NCBI GenBank assembly: GCA_002400445.1
Contig: DGQO01000093.1
Span: 6,493 to 13,050 of the forward strand
Length of the DNA stretch: 6,558 nt
Direction: 5' to 3'
Origin: Chitinophagaceae bacterium UBA4412
Lineage (GTDB): Bacteria > Bacteroidota > Bacteroidia > Chitinophagales > Chitinophagaceae
Shown: piece by piece, positions 1 to 6,558 of the stretch
How the letters are laid out: each line of letters begins with the position of its first letter
Position numbering within the stretch: position 1 is the first letter of the stretch
Notes under the pieces: generated by a model
The model's input: only the letters and a program-made list of their open reading frames with translations
What the model was told of the DNA's origin: nothing
Databases searched by the model: none
Program-made: the position numbers and the translations under genes

Positions 1-413
1 GCTACGATCTTGGGGAGAATGAGGTAAGTTTTTGTATTAATACCCATAATTTCCAGGGCATCTATTTGTTCACTTACCCGCATATTTCCCAGTTCACTCG
101 CAATTTTGCTACCCACCACACCGGCAAGTACGATGGAAACAAGGGTTGGTGCAAATTCCAGGATTACCGTGTCCCGCACAATTTGTGCAATAGATTCTTC
201 AGGAATGAGGGGTGATACCAGTTGGTAGGCGGTTTGCACGGTACTTACCGCACCCATAAATATGGAAATAATGGCCACGATCCCGAGGGAGCCCACGCCG
301 ATATCTGCACATTGGTGCATGAGTTCCTTCCAGTAGAGTTTTGAGTTTTCCGGCTTACGAAACATTCCTTTAAACATCAGAATGTATTGGCCGAAATTGT
401 GTAACATTTTCAT
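1..413 (-). CDS. mlaE: MlaE/YrbE-family ABC transporter permease (partial, N-terminal 137 residues)
   Basis: This is the inner-membrane permease of an MCE/Mla-type ABC system, a family known to move phospholipids or other lipids between the membranes of diderm bacteria with an ATPase and an MCE-domain protein. I read it on the reverse complement from the ATG at 413-411 (MKMLHNFGQYILMFKGMF...); it runs off the left edge with no stop. Hydrophobic segments are visible at about residues 42-58 (GSLGIVAIISIFMGAVS) and 88-105. They are followed by the family signature near residues 106-128, containing SELGNMRVSEQIDALEIMG. Family members are usually about 240-265 residues, so roughly half is present. 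The start lies 12 nt after the maeB stop, which suggests co-transcription. A second in-frame ATG at codon 3 is also possible. There is no clear Shine-Dalgarno. The ATPase and MCE partner genes, if present, would lie beyond the edge. Family call is firm; the substrate is unknown. Confidence 0.9.
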   Translation of the reverse strand, partial: MKMLHNFGQYILMFKGMFRKPENSKLYWKELMHQCADIGVGSLGIVAIISIFMGAVSTVQTAYQLVSPLIPEESIAQIVRDTVILEFAPTLVSIVLAGVVGSKIASELGNMRVSEQIDALEIMGINTKTYLILPKIV

Positions 414-425
414 CTATGCTATGGC

Positions 426-2777
426 TTATGCCTGTGGTTTCGCTTGTTTAGGTTTCCGTTTCCACCATTTACTTTTGTTGATCTCTTCAATGGCATTTGT
501 CTTTGACTTTTGCTGCGCATCTATGATGGCAATAATGGCCATATTAAATATGCTGCGTATTGAGCTACCCAATTGCAATACATGTACCGGTTTATTCAGG
601 CCAAGTAATATTGGCCCGATACTATCTGCACCGCCAAGTTCTTCCAGCAAATTGTAGGCAATATTCCCCGCAGAGAGGTTTGGAAAGATGAGTGTGTTCA
701 CATCTCCCTGCAATAATTCAGAAAACGGATAATTTTCTGCGAGGATCTCTTTATCAAAAGCCATTACACCCTGCATTTCTCCATCACACACCAGTAACGG
801 CTCCCGCTCCTTCACTAATTCCCTGGCACGGGCCACGAGGGCAGCTTCCGGAGATTCGCTACTGCCAAAATTAGAATACGAAAGCATTGCAATCCTGGGC
901 ACAATTCCAAAATTGCGCACTTCCTTGGCGGTGAGCAATGTTATTTCTGCCAATTCTGCGGCGGTAGGGTTAAAATTTACCGTAGTGTCTGCCAGGAATA
1001 ACGGACCACGCTTGGTGAAAAGCAGGTACATACCGGCAATCTTTGTTACACCCGGTTCGGTGCCAATGATCTGGATAGCGGGTTTGATGGTATCCGGATA
1101 GTTTCTACTCAGCCCGCTGATCATACAATCTGCCATACCGGTTTCCACCATCATACATCCAAAGTGATTGCGCTCCCGCATCATTTTGGGTGCTTCATAT
1201 TTATTTACGCCTTTGCGATGCCGCTTCTCAAAAAACAATTTGCCAAACTCCTGGCGCAGCTCTTCTGTTTCTTCTGCCTTAGGATCAATAATGGGCATCT
1301 CATCAATATCTACAGAAATCCTTGCTGCAATTTCCCGGATCTTCTTTTCATTGCCCAGCAATATAGGGAAGCCCGCTTTCTCGTCCTGCAGCAACTGTGC
1401 TGCTTTTAATATTTTCGCATGCTCTGCATCTGCAAATACCACCCGCTTGGGTTGTTGTCTTGCTTTATTTCCAATAGCCCGGCTCAATTGATTATCCTGG
1501 CCCAGGCGATGCTCCAGTTCTACCTGGTAAGCATCCCAATCTGTAATGATCTTACGGGCAACGCCACTTGCAATAGCGGCCTTTGCTACGGCAGGCGCCA
1601 CGGTAGAAAGCAGCCTTGGATCTACCGGTTTTGGAATAATATAAGTAGGACCAAAACTGATGTTTTTGTCATTATAAGCCAGGTTAACCACATCGGGTAC
1701 GGGAGATTTAGCAAGATCTGCCAGGGCTTTCACAGCAGCTAATTTCATTTCTTCGTTAATCTGCGTAGCACGCACATCCAGGGCTCCACGAAAGATATAG
1801 GGAAAGCCCAACACATTATTCACCTGGTTAGGAAAATCGCTGCGACCAGTGGCCATGATGAGATCTTTTCGGGCTGCCACAGCAAGATCATAGGCAATTT
1901 CAGGATCAGGATTAGCCATGGCAAATACGATGGGATTTTTTGCCATTGTCCTAATCATTTCCTGCGTAATCACATCAGGCACGCTTAAGCCCATAAAAAT
2001 ATCAGCATCTTTCATGGCCATCGCCATGTCATAGTCCTTGTATTTCTCATCTGCGGCAAAAGGCACTTTCAATTCATCCACTTCCGGCCTGCCCCGCCAG
2101 ATAATTCCTTTGCGATCAAAGACCATAAAATTATCCAGCTTTGCACCCAGGGATACATATAAATTCATACAGGCCATGGCTGCGGCGCCTGCGCCATTTA
2201 CCACGAAACGTACTTTTTCAATCTTTTTTCCCTGCAATTCAAGTGCATTAAGCAAGGCCGCAGAGGAAATAATTGCGGTGCCATGCTGATCGTCGTGCAT
2301 CACCGGTATATTCATCCGCTTTTTCAATTCCCGCTCTATGTAAAAACATTCAGGAGCCTTTATGTCTTCCAGGTTGATACCGCCAAAAGTGGGCTCAAGC
2401 GCTTGCACAATCTGTACAAATTTTTCAGGATCAGTTTCGTTGATTTCGATATCAAACACATCGATATCTGCAAAAATTTTAAATAGAACTGCTTTCCCTT
2501 CCATTACGGGCTTGCCTGCCTCGGGACCAATATTACCAAGACCAAGAACAGCAGTACCATTACTGATTACGCCAACAAGATTTCCTTTTGCAGTGTATTT
2601 ATATACGTCTTCGGGATTGTTTTTTATTTCAAGACAGGGTGCCGCTACACCAGGTGAATAGGCAAGTGAAAGGTCTCTCTGTGTTTTTGCTTCTTTGGTG
2701 GGAATCACTTCAATCTTTCCGGGGCGCCCCTTGGCGTGGTACTCAAGGGCCTGTTCCTTCCGTAACTCATTTGTCAT
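426..2777 (-). CDS. maeB: NADP-dependent malic enzyme, MaeB hybrid type (malic enzyme + phosphotransacetylase-like domain)
   Basis: This cytosolic enzyme oxidatively decarboxylates malate to pyruvate and CO2 while reducing NADP, linking the TCA cycle to pyruvate and NADPH supply. The 783 residues match the usual length of the hybrid type (about 750-780). The malic N-terminal domain covers about 16-155, with the probable catalytic Tyr40 (AYSPGVA) and Lys95 (MEGKAVLFK) and metal ligands Glu137/Asp138 ([10 protein letters not shown]) and Asp163 (DDQHGT). The NAD(P)-binding domain covers about 160-400, with NGAGAAA at 194-200 and MANPDPE at 287-293. A phosphotransacetylase-like domain covers about 430-755. 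In aligned true Pta enzymes a Ser-Arg pair and an Asp are catalytic; here those positions read Gln735, Leu736 and Ser742. That fits the known role of this domain as a non-catalytic, acetyl-CoA-responsive regulatory module. The last 25 residues are a basic tail ([11 protein letters not shown]). The ATG at 2777 leads directly into the conserved N-terminus. mlaE follows after 12 nt. Confidence 0.97.
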   Translation of the reverse strand: MTNELRKEQALEYHAKGRPGKIEVIPTKEAKTQRDLSLAYSPGVAAPCLEIKNNPEDVYKYTAKGNLVGVISNGTAVLGLGNIGPEAGKPVMEGKAVLFKIFADIDVFDIEINETDPEKFVQIVQALEPTFGGINLEDIKAPECFYIERELKKRMNIPVMHDDQHGTAIISSAALLNALELQGKKIEKVRFVVNGAGAAAMACMNLYVSLGAKLDNFMVFDRKGIIWRGRPEVDELKVPFAADEKYKDYDMAMAMKDADIFMGLSVPDVITQEMIRTMAKNPIVFAMANPDPEIAYDLAVAARKDLIMATGRSDFPNQVNNVLGFPYIFRGALDVRATQINEEMKLAAVKALADLAKSPVPDVVNLAYNDKNISFGPTYIIPKPVDPRLLSTVAPAVAKAAIASGVARKIITDWDAYQVELEHRLGQDNQLSRAIGNKARQQPKRVVFADAEHAKILKAAQLLQDEKAGFPILLGNEKKIREIAARISVDIDEMPIIDPKAEETEELRQEFGKLFFEKRHRKGVNKYEAPKMMRERNHFGCMMVETGMADCMISGLSRNYPDTIKPAIQIIGTEPGVTKIAGMYLLFTKRGPLFLADTTVNFNPTAAELAEITLLTAKEVRNFGIVPRIAMLSYSNFGSSESPEAALVARARELVKEREPLLVCDGEMQGVMAFDKEILAENYPFSELLQGDVNTLIFPNLSAGNIAYNLLEELGGADSIGPILLGLNKPVHVLQLGSSIRSIFNMAIIAIIDAQQKSKTNAIEEINKSKWWKRKPKQAKPQA

Positions 2778-2790
2778 TTTACGCTGGGTT

Positions 2791-2858
2791 TATCACCTGC
2801 AAAAGGCCGGAGCCTGATAGTTCTGCTATCGGCACAACATTATTCTACAGGTGCGATA
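2791..2858 (-). promoter_or_regulatory. Possible structured leader upstream of maeB (nested inverted repeats)
   Basis: Three inverted repeats nest here, 14 nt before the maeB ATG. The outer arms are TATCACCTG at 2791-2799 and CAGGT-GC-GATA at 2848-2858, giving 9 pairs with a 2-nt bulge. Inside lie GATAG-TTCTG-CTATC at 2816-2830 and AGGC-CGGA-GCCT at 2804-2815. On the minus-strand RNA the last reads AGGC-UCCG-GCCU, a C(UNCG)G-type tetraloop followed by UUU. Together they could fold as a three-way junction. I recognise no known riboswitch class. Alternatively the small hairpin plus U-run is a weak terminator for the DUF4442 gene upstream, or the arrangement is chance. I found no convincing promoter in this gap. 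Confidence 0.3.
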
Positions 2859-2898
2859 TTAATGGGGGGCAATTTACAACATTTGGCATCAGCAGTTT

Positions 2899-3390
2899 TT
2901 ATTCTACACGGGCGGCTTTTACTTTAAAGGTCCAGGTAATGGCAAATTGTGCCACCGTTTCCCCATCTTTATTTACGCCGGTAGAGCGCATAGTGGCTGT
3001 AGTGGCTTTGCCAGAAGCCATGGCATCTCTCACCAATTGCCGCACGAGCTCACCATCTTCACAGGTAAAGCTGGTGATACCTGTTGCTTTTTTTTGAAAA
3101 TCGGCTTCCGTACGCAATACCAGCAGGCTTACTGCTGGAGACTGACCGTAAGTATGGGCCATGGCCAGCACACCGGTGCTCATTTCTGCAGCCATAGAAA
3201 GGCAGGCAAAATAAGTACTGCGAAAAGGATTTTTGCTAAACCATTTAAAAGGTACTGTTACCACGCATTTATCTTCATCCGCATACCTCACCCGCACGCC
3301 ACTAAAATAGGCCGAGGGCAATTTGCTCAATAAAAAAAAACGGAATTTAAATGGATTGCGAACGAGTTCTAAAAAATGATCAGCATTCAT
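2899..3390 (-). CDS. DUF4442 family protein, hotdog-fold (thioesterase-like)
   Basis: This 163-residue protein has no signal peptide or membrane segment and is probably cytosolic. It resembles the DUF4442 family, which adopts the hotdog fold of acyl-CoA thioesterases; no specific substrate is established that I know of. Visible family-like traits are the N-terminal basic/aromatic stretch (about 8-25), the segment KWFSKNPFRSTYFACLSMAAEM at about 49-70 (Asn-Pro-Phe-Arg-Ser, then the long central helix with Glu69), and the beta-rich C-terminal half, with VSLLVLRTEADFQKKATG at 87-104 and a final TVAQFAITWTFKVKA strand. Glu69 in the central helix sits where many hotdog enzymes carry an acidic catalytic residue, but this is inference. 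The ATG at 3390 gives a family-typical length. The gap to the thioredoxin-like gene upstream (131 bp, 3391-3521) holds nothing I recognise. Downstream is a 121-bp gap before maeB, so joint transcription is possible but not shown. Confidence 0.8.
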   Translation of the reverse strand: MNADHFLELVRNPFKFRFFLLSKLPSAYFSGVRVRYADEDKCVVTVPFKWFSKNPFRSTYFACLSMAAEMSTGVLAMAHTYGQSPAVSLLVLRTEADFQKKATGITSFTCEDGELVRQLVRDAMASGKATTATMRSTGVNKDGETVAQFAITWTFKVKAARVE

Positions 3391-3521
3391 GGTTCGAGGT
3401 TCAAATTTTTAAAGTAGGGCGATGCAGGTTGCCGGGTATTTTCAGCGGTGGCGGATCCATTTCGCATCAGATTGATTGGTCCATCACGATCCGTTCCATT
3501 CAGCGAAAGAGCGAACCGCCT

Positions 3522-4007
3522 TTAATTTCCATACATAGCAGGATTCAATGCCCTGGGGCTCCACATTTCAAGAAAGGCCTGCACTTTCCGTTTGCTGTAA
3601 GATTTTCCTTCTTCAAGATACTCGCTGTTTTGGGTGTGCAGGCGCTGCCCGTTTTCATCTAAAATAATAAATACGGGGAAGCCAAAACGCTGTGCATACC
3701 CATACTTTGCAAACACTGCTTTGTTTTGGTTTTCCTTGCTAAAGTTGAGGTGATACCACACAAAAGCACTGTTGATTACAGAGTCTAGCTGAGGGTCTTC
3801 TTTTGCAAGACGGGCGAATTCTAAACACCAGCCACACCAGTTTCCACCGCCCTGTATCAGCACATATTTATGCTCCGCCTTGGCCCTGGCAATGGCTTGC
3901 TCAATATCTTTGGCTGCATCTGCATCAGGATGGTATAGCATAGGTTTTTGTGCCGAAGCAAACCCAACAGTAACTAACAGGCAAAACATTATCAAAAAAT
4001 TTCTCAT
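3522..4007 (-). CDS. Secreted thioredoxin-like protein (thioredoxin_7-like) with CGWC active site
   Basis: This 161-residue exported protein has a thioredoxin fold. Residues 1-19 form a standard signal peptide (MRNFLIMFCLLVTVGFASA) with probable signal peptidase I cleavage after Ala19; the Cys at 9 is inside the hydrophobic core, so it is not a lipobox. Helix 1 follows at about 30-46 (DAAKDIEQAIARAKAEHK), strand YVLIQGGG, then the redox motif WCGWC at 57-61 (Cys58, Cys61). The cis-proline is Pro111 in RFGFPVFIILDENG, followed by the usual beta-hairpin. The mature protein of about 142 residues matches small periplasmic thioredoxin_7-type proteins rather than larger TlpA/ResA proteins. Both cysteines and the cis-Pro are intact, so a thiol-disulfide reductase or isomerase role in the periplasm is likely; the partner is unknown. 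The ATG at 4007 is set by the signal peptide. The region upstream carries the tandem repeat array; I found no convincing promoter. Confidence 0.9.
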   Translation of the reverse strand: MRNFLIMFCLLVTVGFASAQKPMLYHPDADAAKDIEQAIARAKAEHKYVLIQGGGNWCGWCLEFARLAKEDPQLDSVINSAFVWYHLNFSKENQNKAVFAKYGYAQRFGFPVFIILDENGQRLHTQNSEYLEEGKSYSKRKVQAFLEMWSPRALNPAMYGN

Positions 4008-4060
4008 CCAAAAAAGTATTATTGTTTTAAAATTTCATAACTGCTGTTCATCCAAAACCT

Positions 4061-4182
4061 CTCAACTAATCCCTAATTCCTAATTCCTAATCAACTAATC
4101 AACCCTGCAACTCATTCCTAATCCCTAATTTCCCATCAACCAATCAACCTCTCAACCAATCAACCTTTCAACTAATCAACTA
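4061..4182. repeat. Interleaved heptad (CTAATYC) and octad (NTCAACYW) tandem repeats
   Basis: Written on the plus strand, this intergenic block contains one octad (CTCAACTA, 4061-4068), four tandem heptads (CTAATCC, CTAATTC, CTAATTC, CTAATCA; 4066-4093), two octads (ATCAACTA, ATCAACCC; 4090-4105), a CTGCAA spacer, three degenerate heptads (4111-4131), then six tandem octads (4135-4182: ATCAACCA, ATCAACCT, CTCAACCA, ATCAACCT, TTCAACTA, ATCAACTA). Only one G occurs in 4061-4190 (at 4107), so minus-strand RNA would be almost free of C. TGA and TAG are frequent on the minus strand, so it is not coding. It starts right after the peptidase stop and ends about 50 bp before the thioredoxin-like start. 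From memory, similar low-complexity repeats occur between genes in Bacteroidota; function unknown. Confidence 0.9.
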
Positions 4183-4191
4183 ACCACTCCA

Positions 4192-5796
4192 TCACTGCTT
4201 ATCTATCTCAATAATAGTACTCACCACGCTATTGCCACTGCTGCCACTTGTAAAAGCCACACTGCCATTGGTACCTTGCATGTATTTTGCATTTCGCTCC
4301 TGCTTTGCGGCCAGTGCCTGGTTTACTTTATCTGCATAAGTACTTCCGCCGGCAGCATTGATGGCATCGTTGAGCGCTTTATAATCCAGCTCCTGCTTGC
4401 TCACCACTACAGCCATTATTTCTTTATTGCCCACGCTATCGGCCATGATAGATTCTGTGCGTGGGAAAAGCCGGTAACCAGTGATGCCACAATACGGCGA
4501 GTGAATGGGTTTGTATGGAAAAAGCACGATGCTGTTATTTTGCAAATCAGGCGTAAAAATGTAGATATAGCATTCTGTATTGTTCTTGATTTCCATTTTA
4601 AACCTTGCCCCTTTCCGGATAGGGTTTACCGTATGAAATACATTTGCCGAAACAGGCCTTAATGCAATATTTTGTTTTGTGCTATTATTGATAATACCCA
4701 CCTGGCAATCGAGGTTCATATTAAGTGCTGCACCTTTCTTGGGCAGCGGATCTATACCATAAGCTTCTCTCACAAATTCTTTGAAATCGCCATAGCGAAT
4801 AAAAGCCAGGCCATTCTGCCCCCACTCCGGCCCCCAGCTATTCATGATTTCAAAAGCGCCACCTTCTACCCTGTCGTTGTATCCAATAACGCACATTGCA
4901 TGTCCTCCAAAACCTACCTGGTTGCGGTCTGAAGCGGTAGGATGCCATACTTTCTGGCCCATCATACCCTGCATAAAAGAACCGCCTACCATGGCGCCAA
5001 TTACCACAGGCGCATCTTTAGCCAGGTGTTCTTTTATTGCCCTGATATTTATTCCATTTACATCCGCCGTTTCTGTGAGCCGGGTAAAGCCATGAATTTT
5101 ATTGGCAGATGCCTGCTGAAAAAGACTGCTTGTGGCTTGCCTGCTACAATCACTTTCATCATAAGGAAAGGCCTGGTAAGGCAAGGCGCCATTCTTTTGC
5201 ATGAACTGCATAGCATTGAGCAGGTAACTTCCCTGGCAGCCATCCAGGGCAATATTGTTGTACAAAAATGCCGGGCTAAATGCTACCTGGTTTGGGTCTG
5301 TTCTTGCACTGGCTGCTTCCAGCACCGTGCGGGCGCCATAGGCACTACTCCAGGCTACACAACTGCCCTGGTTCCCCTGGTTCATACGCTGCGGAGCAAA
5401 GGCAGCAAGGCTTACAGCCTCCGGCAAAGGATTTTTTGTATTGTTATCTTCCAGGCCTTCGTACACACTGGCTTTGCTAAATCTTTCAGGATCGAAACTA
5501 TAACCGCTTTGCGAAAAAAGATTTTGCGTGATACCGCCAAGGCCGCCCTCACATCCACCACGGCCCAGTAAAAAATAAGCACCTACGCCTACTACCAAAA
5601 GAAGGATAAGGCCTTTACCTCCGCAACCGCTCTTGCCGCCTCCGCCACCGCCCCCACGGCTAAACAAGCCAAGGAGTAAAGGCAAAAAGCTGAGCAGTCC
5701 TCCACCACTGAATCCACCACGGCCGCCGCCACCGCCGCCTCCGTTGTCATTAAAATCACTACCATCCTGCGGATCATCTACCATATGAAGTGCCAT
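4192..5796 (-). CDS. Membrane-anchored papain-like (C1) cysteine peptidase with C-terminal DUF4384-like domain
   Basis: This 534-residue protein is a putative envelope cysteine peptidase. Layout: a short acidic head (1-18); a glycine-rich linker (19-33); a short hydrophobic stretch LLSFLPLLLGLF (34-45); a second glycine-rich linker (48-62); a transmembrane segment LILLLVVGVGAYFLL (about 63-77); the peptidase domain (about 120-350); and a DUF4384-like domain (about 370-475). Catalytic residues are in order and intact: oxyanion Gln140 and Cys146 (NQGNQGSCVAWSS), His299 (GFGGHAMCVIGYND), Asn319 (IMNSWGPEWGQNG). The DUF4384 match rests on FKMEIKNNTECYIYIFTPD, the LFPYKP segment and an ending like MAVVVSKQEL. 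A single signal-anchor would place the peptidase outside the inner membrane; this is inference. No propeptide is evident, so its own regulation is unclear. ATG at 5796 is used, but an in-frame ATG at 5784 is equally plausible. Substrate unknown. The peptidase call is firm, DUF4384 likely. Confidence 0.9.
   Translation of the reverse strand: MALHMVDDPQDGSDFNDNGGGGGGGRGGFSGGGLLSFLPLLLGLFSRGGGGGGGKSGCGGKGLILLLVVGVGAYFLLGRGGCEGGLGGITQNLFSQSGYSFDPERFSKASVYEGLEDNNTKNPLPEAVSLAAFAPQRMNQGNQGSCVAWSSAYGARTVLEAASARTDPNQVAFSPAFLYNNIALDGCQGSYLLNAMQFMQKNGALPYQAFPYDESDCSRQATSSLFQQASANKIHGFTRLTETADVNGINIRAIKEHLAKDAPVVIGAMVGGSFMQGMMGQKVWHPTASDRNQVGFGGHAMCVIGYNDRVEGGAFEIMNSWGPEWGQNGLAFIRYGDFKEFVREAYGIDPLPKKGAALNMNLDCQVGIINNSTKQNIALRPVSANVFHTVNPIRKGARFKMEIKNNTECYIYIFTPDLQNNSIVLFPYKPIHSPYCGITGYRLFPRTESIMADSVGNKEIMAVVVSKQELDYKALNDAINAAGGSTYADKVNQALAAKQERNAKYMQGTNGSVAFTSGSSGNSVVSTIIEIDKQ
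5611..5742 (-). repeat. Two GGN-codon tracts encoding glycine-rich linkers of the peptidase
   Basis: The tracts at 5698-5742 and 5611-5655 are runs of glycine codons (GGC, GGT, GGA, GGG mixed) flanking a short hydrophobic stretch before the transmembrane segment. They are G-rich on the coding strand and may be prone to length change in steps of three bases. Lying inside an intact frame, they are linkers and not a sign of a broken gene. Confidence 0.75.
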
Positions 5797-5919
5797 AATA
5801 AAAATCGTTTTGTGGGAATGAAGATAAAAAAATGCAACATGCGCAGGTTATTTATTTGCTTCTATAATGTAATAGGGGTTATGGAAAAATGTGAGGGTTA
5901 CGCAGCAGGGTTTACTGCA

Positions 5920-5950
5920 CAAAATTTACTACAGGCTGTTTGCCGGCAAA
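5920..5950 (-). promoter_or_regulatory. Candidate Bacteroidota promoter for the cysteine peptidase gene, overlapped by a 12-bp palindrome
   Basis: On the minus strand TTTG (5950-5947) is followed after 18 bp by TAAATTTTG (5928-5920). This resembles the Bacteroidota sigma factor pattern TTTG at about -33 and TA-N2-3-TTTG at about -7. Transcription would start near 5914, giving a leader of about 117 nt before the ATG at 5796. A perfect palindrome TTTGCCGGCAAA (5939-5950) covers the -33 element and could be a regulator site. It sits between the alpha-2-macroglobulin stop and the peptidase start, so the peptidase may be transcribed independently of the gene upstream. Confidence 0.5.
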
Positions 5951-5983
5951 AAAACAAGTGTATTACCTGGCATTATTGGGGAA

Positions 5984-6558
5984 TTAGTCTGACAGTTTTA
6001 TTTTTCGTAATGCATTTGTACCGAAGAAAGTGGGAAAATACATCAATGCTGCCTTTGCAGGGTTGAGGCTGTACACACCGCTATACCTCGGCTCAAGTTC
6101 CACCTCAAATTGGTGCGTGCCTTTGGGCAAAGATTCGGCAAACAAAAGGAGACGATCTTTACGGTATTCTTTAAATGCCCTCCAATCGTCGTTTGTCTTA
6201 TTTACAAAAATGCAACCCGCAGGTATGGGCACATCCAGCATTACAAATTCAGCATCTTTCTTTACCATAACGGTCATCTCCATTTTTACCCGATCGCCTG
6301 TTTTAATTTCCTGAACTGTGTAGCCATTGATACTAAAAGATGTGGCTATACCGAAATTTTCCTCAACAGGTACTGGCGCTGCATTAAAGTAGCGTTGATA
6401 AGCGGTTAGATAAACAATGCTACCTCCCTGTTTTTTAATAGTTATATTTTTTATCACCGGGTTGTTCAAACGCAGAGATAGAGGAAATGCAGTGACAGAG
6501 AAACTTGTATCCCCACTCACCAGGAGTTGTGCAGGCTTTACCAAGCCTGGATTTTGTT
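5984..6558 (-). CDS. Alpha-2-macroglobulin family protein (partial, C-terminal 190 residues)
   Basis: This is the C-terminal end of a large bacterial alpha-2-macroglobulin-like protein. The family includes envelope proteins that trap foreign proteases, often through a thioester. The open frame has no stop up to the right edge (6558), so the true start is outside the window; the TTG at 6544 is internal. Recognised traits: a strand-rich segment with GGSIVYLTAYQRYFNAAPVP, then YTVQEIKTGDRVKMEMTV, VMLDVPIPAGCIF, the ESLPKGTHQFEVELEPRYSG stretch and the terminal ALMYFPTFFGTNA. These match the last macroglobulin/receptor-binding-like part of the family, where a solvent-exposed Pro-Ala-Gly, a Leu-Pro-x-Gly and an MY-x-P motif recur. 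The thioester region and bait region would lie upstream, so whether this member has a thioester cannot be told. The stop is TAA at 5986-5984; the peptidase gene starts 187 bp downstream. No clear terminator follows. Confidence 0.85.
   Translation of the reverse strand, partial: QNPGLVKPAQLLVSGDTSFSVTAFPLSLRLNNPVIKNITIKKQGGSIVYLTAYQRYFNAAPVPVEENFGIATSFSINGYTVQEIKTGDRVKMEMTVMVKKDAEFVMLDVPIPAGCIFVNKTNDDWRAFKEYRKDRLLLFAESLPKGTHQFEVELEPRYSGVYSLNPAKAALMYFPTFFGTNALRKIKLSD

Noticed and set aside
2840..2908. Direct repeat TTATTCTACA at 2840-2849 and 2899-2908
   Set aside because: Only 10 bp. One copy is the end of the DUF4442 gene with its stop. It may be a tiny duplication or chance, and nothing else suggests an attachment site or element end.
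2588..3097. Plus-strand open frame of 169 codons across the maeB/DUF4442 gap
   Set aside because: Mostly antisense to two well-supported genes, with composition unlike a real protein. The same holds for the other plus-strand frames inside maeB and the peptidase.
3391..3406. GGTTCGAGGTTCAAAT resembles a tRNA T-arm
   Set aside because: No acceptor stem, D-arm or anticodon arm can be laid out around it on either strand.
3391..3521. Search for a promoter or terminator in the 131-bp gap
   Set aside because: No TTTG/TA-N2-3-TTTG pair with suitable spacing and no stem followed by a T-run was found. Only short direct repeats such as TTCGC are present.
5785..6066. Plus-strand open frame of 93 codons with a hydrophobic segment
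   Set aside because: It overlaps the peptidase start and the alpha-2-macroglobulin end in antisense, has no recognisable family and no promoter or ribosome site. It looks like a shadow frame.
6542..6544. TTG as the start of the alpha-2-macroglobulin-like frame
   Set aside because: The frame continues without a stop to the window edge (residues before it read Q-N-P-G), and the family is far longer than 186 residues, so this codon is internal.
1..6558. CRISPR array, insertion sequence, prophage or defence-island signature
   Set aside because: No regular spacer-repeat structure, transposase, integrase or terminal inverted repeats. The only repeat array has units of 7-8 bp without unique spacers.

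Overview
The window reads as chromosomal DNA of a member of the Bacteroidota, probably near Chitinophagaceae/Sphingobacteriales. This rests on the flavour of the proteins (a Bacteroidota-type alpha-2-macroglobulin tail, DUF4442 and thioredoxin_7-like proteins), the absence of clear Shine-Dalgarno sequences before the starts, and one good match to the Bacteroidota promoter pattern TTTG / TA-N2-3-TTTG. The assignment is inference from sequence features, not a database result.

Every gene I can support lies on the minus strand, so transcription runs from high to low coordinates. In that order: the C-terminal end of an alpha-2-macroglobulin-like protein (5984-6558, cut by the window edge); a 187-bp gap with a candidate promoter; a membrane-anchored papain-like (C1) cysteine peptidase with a glycine-rich N-terminus and a C-terminal DUF4384-like domain (4192-5796); a 184-bp gap that is mostly a C-free (minus strand) tandem repeat array; a secreted thioredoxin-like protein with a CGWC active site (3522-4007); a 131-bp gap with nothing recognisable; a DUF4442 hotdog-fold protein (2899-3390); a 121-bp gap with nested inverted repeats; the NADP-type hybrid malic enzyme MaeB (426-2777); and, 12 nt later, the N-terminal half of an MlaE-family ABC permease (1-413, cut by the window edge).

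The left part is housekeeping. MaeB makes pyruvate and NADPH from malate, and the permease belongs to the MlaE/MCE-type lipid transport systems of the envelope. The right part concerns the cell envelope and proteolysis: a protease-trap-like protein, an anchored cysteine peptidase and a secreted thiol-disulfide protein. No mobile element, CRISPR array, tRNA or rRNA was seen. The least ordinary items are the peptidase architecture with its neighbour, the heptad/octad repeat array after the peptidase stop, and the structured leader in front of maeB.
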